Shown here: positions 59,780-64,000 of the stretch, in pieces
Position numbering within the stretch: the first letter of the stretch is position 1
Layout: every line of letters starts with the position of its first letter
Source of the DNA: Chryseobacterium sp. Leaf405
GTDB taxonomy: Bacteria > Bacteroidota > Bacteroidia > Flavobacteriales > Weeksellaceae
Assembly (NCBI RefSeq): GCF_001425355.1
Contig: NZ_LMQN01000021.1
Coordinates: 11,346 to 75,345 of the forward strand
Length of the DNA: 64,000 nt
Direction: 5' to 3'
The notes under the pieces: model-generated
Told to the model about the DNA's origin: nothing
Seen by the model: the letters and a program-made list of their open reading frames with translations, nothing else
Database searches by the model: none
Position numbers and translations under genes: made by a program

Positions 59780-60466
59780 ATGAATAAAACTTTTGCTGAA
59801 GAAGTTGTAGAATTTAATCAGAACTTGAAATATTCTGGGAAATTACCGGATGATTTTCAGGTTTTAAACCCGTATTGGGATAATCCTGAAACATTGGTTG
59901 TCATGCAGAGGTTCTATGAAAAATATTATAATGATTCAGAGCAAAGGAAATTCTTAATAGGCATCAATCCGAGTCGTCATGGAGCAGGAGTTACAGGAGT
60001 TCCGTTCACCGATACAAAACGTCTGGAAAGTGTCTGCGGAATTAAAATGGAATCTGCTTATACGCATGAAGTTTCTTCGGTTTTTATCTACGATATGATT
60101 TCAGAATATGGCGGAGCGGAAGAATTTTACAAAGATGTTTATATCAATTCTCCGTTTCCTCTGGCAATTGTAAGAAAATCAAAAGGAAGCTGGATTAATG
60201 CCAATTATTACGATGATAAAGAATTGTTCAATGATGTAAAAGATTTTATGATTGATTCTTTGAAGAAACACCTCAGTTTAAATCTCGATACTTCCGAAGT
60301 ATTTATTTTAGGAAAAAAGAATGCAGATTTTATTTCAAAATTAAATAAAGAGGCCAATCTTTTTGAAAGAATGACCGTGTTGGAGCATCCAAGATATATT
60401 CAGCAATATAAATCGAAAGAGAAAAAATTGTATATCGACAAGTATATTTTAGCCTTGAAAAAATAA
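59780..60466 (+). CDS. SMUG2-type uracil-DNA glycosylase family protein
   Basis: A 228-residue protein of the uracil-DNA-glycosylase superfamily closest to SMUG2. The active-site loop GINPSRHGAGVTGVPFTD (residues 61-78) has Asn63 in the position of the SMUG-type Asn, and the C-terminal LEHPRYIQQY carries the His-Pro motif that pinches DNA. It should remove uracil or related deaminated bases from DNA. It is the last gene of the lipoprotein-SMI1-DUF4241 run and is followed immediately by a terminator. Confidence 0.82.
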   Translation: MNKTFAEEVVEFNQNLKYSGKLPDDFQVLNPYWDNPETLVVMQRFYEKYYNDSEQRKFLIGINPSRHGAGVTGVPFTDTKRLESVCGIKMESAYTHEVSSVFIYDMISEYGGAEEFYKDVYINSPFPLAIVRKSKGSWINANYYDDKELFNDVKDFMIDSLKKHLSLNLDTSEVFILGKKNADFISKLNKEANLFERMTVLEHPRYIQQYKSKEKKLYIDKYILALKK

Positions 60467-60467
60467 A

Positions 60468-60500
60468 AAATCCCCTGAAGATACTTCGGGGGATTTATCA
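60468..60500 (+). terminator. Terminator after the glycosylase gene
   Basis: Arms AAATCCCCTGAAG (60468-60480) and CTTCGGGGGATTT (60484-60496) with one mismatch and a 3-nt loop. Confidence 0.82.
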
Positions 60501-60591
60501 CACTTATGTATTAGAATCTTTCAGGATACAATCATATGAATATTATTGTATCAAAAGGTTTAATGGTTATTAGTTCTTTTTTGATAAGTTC

Positions 60592-61419
60592 TTATTGCTT
60601 AATGATCTTATAAGATTCGGAAGGAGACTTTATGATATAATTTCCTGTTGGCAATTCTGAAATATCGGCTTCATTTTCACCTTTTCTAGCTTCGATGGTT
60701 TTCACCAACTGAGCTGACTGGTTGTATACCTCCAATTTCGAATTATTCTCTGATGTAATATATAAAGGTCCTTTCGTTGGGTTAGGATAAATATTTACTT
60801 CTTTTTTTACAGATTTTGCTTCGTTGGTTGCCAGAACAATTCCGCTGTCTTTTACCCAGGTAAAGGCATCGAGACCTCCATAAGTATAAGCTCCGCCCAG
60901 TGTTATCTGAAGCTGATCTATCACAATATTACTGTAGTTCTGCCCGTTCAGGTTGGTCAGATCAATAAGCGTATATCCATTTGTAGCTCCAAGAGAGGTG
61001 ACAAATCCTGTCGTTTTGGTTTGCGTATACTTTGTAACACCGGATAATTTTCCTGTGATGGTAAGTGTTCCGACAACAGCTTGGTTCAGGGTGGTATTAG
61101 ATAAGAATATCCAGAATCTGTTTACTTTAAACAAATTAGAGGTAGTTTTTATACTGAATGACGCGCCTGTAGCAATATTTCCCGTTCCGGAATTATCGAT
61201 ATATCTGTTGTCATTAGCTGTTCCGCTCCATCCTGTTCCGGGATAATTTCCCTGGATATCAAACCCACCTACGTGGGAAATGATGTTGAAAATCACTCCA
61301 TTATCCGTGAAGCTGGTACTTCCGTGACTTTCAGTTTCAAATAATTCTGTACTGGTCTGTCCAAATGAGAAAATCGAAATGAAAAGACTACAGATTGTAA
61401 AGAGTAAGGTACTTTTCAT
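60592..61419 (-). CDS. Secreted protein with T9SS type A sorting domain
   Basis: A 275-residue exported protein with signal peptide (1-20), a beta-sandwich of about 160 residues with DLTNLNGQNYSNIVIDQLQI, and a C-terminal sorting domain from about 205 (VNIYPNPTKGPLYI to GNYIIK-ESYKIIKQ). The sorting domain sends the protein through the type IX secretion system to the cell surface or medium. The cargo domain resembles carbohydrate-binding or adhesin modules but I cannot name it. It is 29 bp after a tail-collar gene on the same strand, so it is the third gene of that operon. Confidence 0.88.
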   Translation of the reverse strand: MKSTLLFTICSLFISIFSFGQTSTELFETESHGSTSFTDNGVIFNIISHVGGFDIQGNYPGTGWSGTANDNRYIDNSGTGNIATGASFSIKTTSNLFKVNRFWIFLSNTTLNQAVVGTLTITGKLSGVTKYTQTKTTGFVTSLGATNGYTLIDLTNLNGQNYSNIVIDQLQITLGGAYTYGGLDAFTWVKDSGIVLATNEAKSVKKEVNIYPNPTKGPLYITSENNSKLEVYNQSAQLVKTIEARKGENEADISELPTGNYIIKSPSESYKIIKQ

Positions 61420-61448
61420 AATTTTTAGGTTTTAAATTTTTAGTTTTT

Positions 61449-61991
61449 TTATGATCTTGAAGGGTAAATCCCTGAAGTGCAAATAATATAGTTGATCCCC
61501 AGGTAAGGCGACATATTATTTACCGGTTGATTGCCCCCTGTAAACGTCACGGAAGCTGCATCAATAACAGTATTCGGAGCATCATCTACAAAGCTTGGCA
61601 CCGCCGTAAAGTCTCTTCCTACCGTAGTTCCTGATACAGCAAGTGATGAAGCTGCAGAGGGTGTTGAAGAAGTTGCATTCACGTTGGATACTCTTAGCTG
61701 ACTCATGATCGGAGGTAAGTTTTGGCTAAGAATTGTTGTCGTTGGCGATCCGCCTTCTTCTCCAAGAAGAACATTCATTCCTGTAGTAGAGTTTCCTGCG
61801 CCGATAGGTGCACGCCCGTTCAGGTTGGGTAAGGCAAAAGTTGTGGTGCCGTTTCCTCCGTAAGTCATTCCCAGAAGCGAAAAAAGAGCCTGGTTTTGTG
61901 CAATACTTAATATTGCTCCGTTGCAGAACAAATAGCCTTTCGGTGCAAAGTTACCGGCGAACATTTTAATGGTTCCTAAATATTCATCCAT
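61449..61991 (-). CDS. Phage tail-collar domain protein, MdpB-like (paralogue 2)
   Basis: A 180-residue protein with an N-terminal tail-collar domain (GTIKMFAGNFAPKGYLFCNG, then LFSLLGMTYGGNGTTTFALP and NLNGRAPIGAG) and a C-terminal beta region ending NNMSPYLGINYIIC. The domain is named from phage tail fibres, but free-standing copies (microcystin-dependent-protein type) are common outside prophages. It is about 60% identical by eye to the next gene upstream. No signal peptide is visible. Confidence 0.88.
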   Translation of the reverse strand: MDEYLGTIKMFAGNFAPKGYLFCNGAILSIAQNQALFSLLGMTYGGNGTTTFALPNLNGRAPIGAGNSTTGMNVLLGEEGGSPTTTILSQNLPPIMSQLRVSNVNATSSTPSAASSLAVSGTTVGRDFTAVPSFVDDAPNTVIDAASVTFTGGNQPVNNMSPYLGINYIICTSGIYPSRS

Positions 61992-62026
61992 GATATTTAA
62001 TTTTTGGTTATTAATACTGGTTTTAA

Positions 62027-62578
62027 TTATGGTCTTGAAGGGTAAATTCCTTCTACACAGATGATATAGTTCATTCCTAAATACGGAGACATATTATTAA
62101 TCGGGATGTTTGCTCCTATGAACATCACAGATTGTGGGTTTATTGTCACCTTTGTAGAAGGATCTGCATTATCTATAAAACTTGGCACCGCTGTAAAGTC
62201 TCTTCCTACGGTAGTTCCCGATACTGCTATAGATGAATTTAGAGAAGGTGAAGATGAAGTCGCATTAGAATTTGAAACCTTCAGTTGGCTTGCAAAACTT
62301 GGTAGGTTAGCTGTTAAAATTGTATTTTGCGTTGTTCCTGCCTCTTCTCCTAATTTATAGGTTTGTCCCGTATTGGCAGTTCCGGCTCCGATAGGCGCAC
62401 GCCCGTTAAGATTTGGTAAAGCAAAAGTAGTGATACCGTCACCTCCATAAGTGGTTCCTAAAAGTGAGAAAAGCGCTGAGTTTTGAGCAATGCTTAAAAG
62501 CGCTCCGTTGCAGAACATAAAGCCTCTTGGCGCAAAGTTTCCTGCAAAAGATTTAATTACTCCGATCATTTCTTCCAT
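62027..62578 (-). CDS. Phage tail-collar domain protein, MdpB-like (paralogue 1)
   Basis: A 183-residue tail-collar protein, tandem paralogue of the following gene, with the same blocks (KSFAGNFAPRGFMFCNGALL, LPNLNGRAPIGAG, SGTTVGRDFTAVPSF, NNMSPYLGMNYIIC). The Ser/Thr-rich middle differs most between the two. It is the first gene of the minus-strand operon that ends with a T9SS cargo gene. The function of such proteins is not known; surface or extracellular display has been suggested in some groups. No phage structural or lysis genes are nearby. Confidence 0.88.
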   Translation of the reverse strand: MEEMIGVIKSFAGNFAPRGFMFCNGALLSIAQNSALFSLLGTTYGGDGITTFALPNLNGRAPIGAGTANTGQTYKLGEEAGTTQNTILTANLPSFASQLKVSNSNATSSSPSLNSSIAVSGTTVGRDFTAVPSFIDNADPSTKVTINPQSVMFIGANIPINNMSPYLGMNYIICVEGIYPSRP

Positions 62579-62609
62579 GGTTAATATTTTTTCAGTTTTT
62601 AATAAATTC

Positions 62610-62720
62610 CTACTCTATTTTTGGCTTTTCGGATTTCGCCGTTATCTTATAAATAGTTAAATTTTTTGTGTTATTTAACTGTTCAAAGAAACAACTTAAA
62701 AGAAAACTGCAATAGAGTAG
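62610..62720 (-). other. Nested inverted repeats upstream of the tail-collar operon
   Basis: An outer perfect pair CTACTCTATT (62610-62619) and AATAGAGTAG (62711-62720) encloses an inner perfect pair AGTTAAAT (62655-62662) and ATTTAACT (62673-62680). It lies 31 bp from the first tail-collar start, so it could be a structured 5' leader on the minus strand. The rest of the 459-bp gap (62579-63037) is very AT-rich and shows no gene, only a -7 box near its right end. Confidence 0.4.
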
Positions 62721-63007
62721 AAAATACTAAATTCAAAATTACGTATTTCTACGGTACGGTGAATTCTTTTTGAAAAATTATTTTATATTTTTTAATTTAT
62801 ATCTATTTATAGTGCGAAAATAATATCGTTTATCGATTTTGTTTGTATATTTAATAGTGGTAAATTTTTATTATGTTAAAAATAATGATCCGTTTCATGA
62901 CAGTTTTACAAGCAAATTCTTTACGATGTCTATAAAATATTAGATATTGATGAGCCAAAATTCATTAAATTTATACTTACAATGACCGCTGAAAGTTTCG
63001 TATTTAG

Positions 63008-63015
63008 TACTTTTG
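63008..63015 (+). promoter_or_regulatory. -7 box of the crotonase-family gene
   Basis: TACTTTTG matches TAnnTTTG, 22 bp before the start codon. No convincing -33 element. Confidence 0.4.
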
Positions 63016-63037
63016 TATAAATCCAATTAAACTAAAA

Positions 63038-63802
63038 ATGAACGAATTCGTAGTTTCAGAAATTAAAAATAATATCGCCGAAATCACTTTCGGAACTCCA
63101 AAAAGTAATGCCCTCCCTGGAGCTATTCTTGAAAAATTAGCCCAGACTATTTTGGATGAAGGTGCAAAAGATGAGGTAAAAGCAATTTTGTTAAAAAGTG
63201 AAGGTGAAAAAGCTTTCTGTGCAGGGGCAAGTTTTGATGAGCTTTTAGCGATCGAAGAACTGCAGGCTTCTACAAAATTCTTTGGCGGTTTTGCAAAAGT
63301 TCTGAATGCGATGAGAAACTGCGGTAAAATTGTTGTAGTTAGAGTTCAGGGAAAAACAACTGGAGGTGGAGTAGGTTTGGCGTGTGGTGCTGATTACTGC
63401 TTTGCAACGAAAGATTCTGCTTTGGCTTTAACGGAGATCAATCTGGGAATCGGACCATTTGTGATCGGACCTTATGTAGAAAGAAAAATCGGAAAATCTC
63501 AGTTTGCTGCAATGGCTATTGATGCAGATTTCAGATCGGCAGACTGGGCAGAACAACATAATGTATATCACTCGGTTTCTGATAATATTGAGGAAATGGA
63601 TGTTAAATTAGAGAAATTTATGCAAACATTAGCTTCAAGAAGCAGTGATGCTTTAGCCTTAATCAAAAAAGTTTCGTGGGAAGGGACAGATCATTTCAAT
63701 GAATTGATGCCCGCAAGAATTCACATGAGTGCAAGTTTGATTCTTGAAGATTCTGCAAAGAAAAGCATTGAATCTATTAAAGAGAGATTGAGAGCAAAAT
63801 AA
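63038..63802 (+). CDS. Enoyl-CoA hydratase/isomerase (crotonase) family protein
   Basis: A 254-residue crotonase-fold protein. Oxyanion-hole loops are seen as KAFCAGASFDELL and GKTTGGGVGLACGADYC. At the catalytic positions ALTEINLG supplies a Glu equivalent to Glu144 of rat crotonase, but the second glutamate region reads IGPFVIGPYV without an acid, so hydratase activity is uncertain and another CoA-thioester reaction is possible. It is monocistronic, with its own terminator, 5 kb away from the paa operon. It might supply the missing PaaF-type step, but nothing in the sequence shows that directly. Confidence 0.85.
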   Translation: MNEFVVSEIKNNIAEITFGTPKSNALPGAILEKLAQTILDEGAKDEVKAILLKSEGEKAFCAGASFDELLAIEELQASTKFFGGFAKVLNAMRNCGKIVVVRVQGKTTGGGVGLACGADYCFATKDSALALTEINLGIGPFVIGPYVERKIGKSQFAAMAIDADFRSADWAEQHNVYHSVSDNIEEMDVKLEKFMQTLASRSSDALALIKKVSWEGTDHFNELMPARIHMSASLILEDSAKKSIESIKERLRAK

Positions 63803-63826
63803 TTTCAATCATCTAAAATTAAATAT

Positions 63827-63855
63827 AGCCGTTGAAATTTTCAGCGGCTTTTTTG
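63827..63855 (+). terminator. Terminator after the crotonase-family gene
   Basis: AGCCGTTGAAA and TTTCAGCGGCT form an 11-bp stem (one G-T pair) with a minimal loop, followed by TTTTTTG. Confidence 0.78.
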
Positions 63856-63891
63856 TTTAATAAAAATCTTTCTACATTTTTGAAAAAATAG

Positions 63892-63921
63892 TTTGCAGTT
63901 TAAAAATAAATAATAACTTTG
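63892..63921 (+). promoter_or_regulatory. Promoter of the gene truncated at the window end
   Basis: TTTG (63892-63895), 18-bp spacer, TAACTTTG (63914-63921), a full match to the Bacteroidota -33/-7 pair, 18 bp before ATG 63940. Confidence 0.65.
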
Positions 63922-63939
63922 TATTTCAAAGTTCTTTTT

Positions 63940-64000
63940 ATGGATTCAAAAAACTATCACGAAGACTTATCACATATTCGTTCTATGATGGAGCGTTCTT
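63940..64000 (+). CDS. Start of a gene running off the window (unknown)
   Basis: The ATG at 63940 opens a frame MDSKNYHEDLSHIRSMMERS that is still open at the window edge. It has a good promoter 18 bp upstream. In Flavobacteriia a conserved membrane protein with a similar acidic start and a HIRS-MMERS-like helix exists, but 20 residues are too few for a firm call. Confidence 0.55.
   Translation, partial: MDSKNYHEDLSHIRSMMERS

Noticed and set aside
61449..62578. Prophage remnant suggested by tail-collar domains
   Set aside because: No capsid, terminase, integrase or lysis genes are nearby. Free-standing tail-collar (MdpB-like) proteins are common in bacteria.
1..64000. tRNA, rRNA, insertion sequence or origin
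   Set aside because: Scanning by eye found no tRNA arms, rRNA-like stretch, transposase motifs or DnaA-box cluster. A systematic search could still find small RNAs.

Overview
The window (about 35% GC by eye) reads as chromosomal DNA of a Bacteroidota bacterium of the Flavobacteriia, most likely Chryseobacterium or a close Weeksellaceae relative. The support is a secreted protein with a type IX secretion (T9SS) C-terminal sorting domain, lipoproteins with acidic residues right after the lipobox Cys, TAnnTTTG-type -7 promoter boxes with -33 TTTG, a bacillithiol glycosyltransferase (BshA), DUF4254/DUF4292/DUF2851 core genes, and a complete Bacteroidota-style phenylacetate operon. I saw no tRNA, rRNA, CRISPR array, transposase or prophage module.

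Layout. 0-11 kb: an AddA/RecB-like helicase-nuclease, two secreted paralogues with a carboxypeptidase-regulatory-like domain, a SIMPL protein, a GNAT/PspC/DUF2851 operon, then bshA and a secreted family 3 glycosidase. 11.5-18.6 kb: one long minus-strand run (flippase, sugar-nucleotidyltransferase, DUF4292 lipoprotein, EnvC-like coiled-coil LytM protein, TatA, DUF4254, small lipoprotein, RibA). 18.8-22 kb: dihydroorotase and a WG-repeat lipoprotein broken by a single-base frameshift. 22-41.5 kb: azoreductase with a divergent HxlR regulator, a GH92 mannosidase, an RprXY-like two-component system, a dienoyl-CoA reductase, two M1 peptidases with a secreted endonuclease/phosphatase between them, a second (NarL-type) two-component operon, an FKBP isomerase and ClpB.

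41.9-57.6 kb is the phenylacetate (paa) island: a TetR regulator, then paaK-E-A-B-C-(small ORF)-D-G-H-(unknown)-I-(four-helix-bundle gene)-J-Y-esterase-DUF3592-Z, all on one strand. Together these activate phenylacetate to its CoA thioester (K), epoxidise it (A,B,C,E with maturation factor D), isomerise it (G), open the ring and oxidise the aldehyde (Z), and perform beta-oxidation-like steps (H, J), with PaaI and PaaY as rescue thioesterases. A promoter and a palindromic operator that coincides with the expected transcription start lie just before paaK. No separate PaaF hydratase is present in the run.

The most unusual signal is in the spacers of this operon. Seven gaps hold diverged copies of one palindromic repeat of about 80-115 bp, and in one copy the loop is occupied by a complete 120-residue four-helix-bundle (23S-intervening-sequence-protein family) gene. 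That layout recalls the intervening sequences of bacterial 23S rRNA, but here it sits between protein genes, and the other copies look like gene-less derivatives. Other points of note are a PaaZ with an extra C-terminal DUF1569/DinB-like domain, a fossil of the clpB 3' end about 1 kb from clpB, and several other families of extragenic hairpins.

57.6-64 kb: a lipoprotein, SMI1/KNR4, DUF4241 and SMUG2-type glycosylase run; a minus-strand operon of two tail-collar (MdpB-like) proteins plus a T9SS cargo protein; a crotonase-family gene; and the first 20 codons of a gene that runs off the window.
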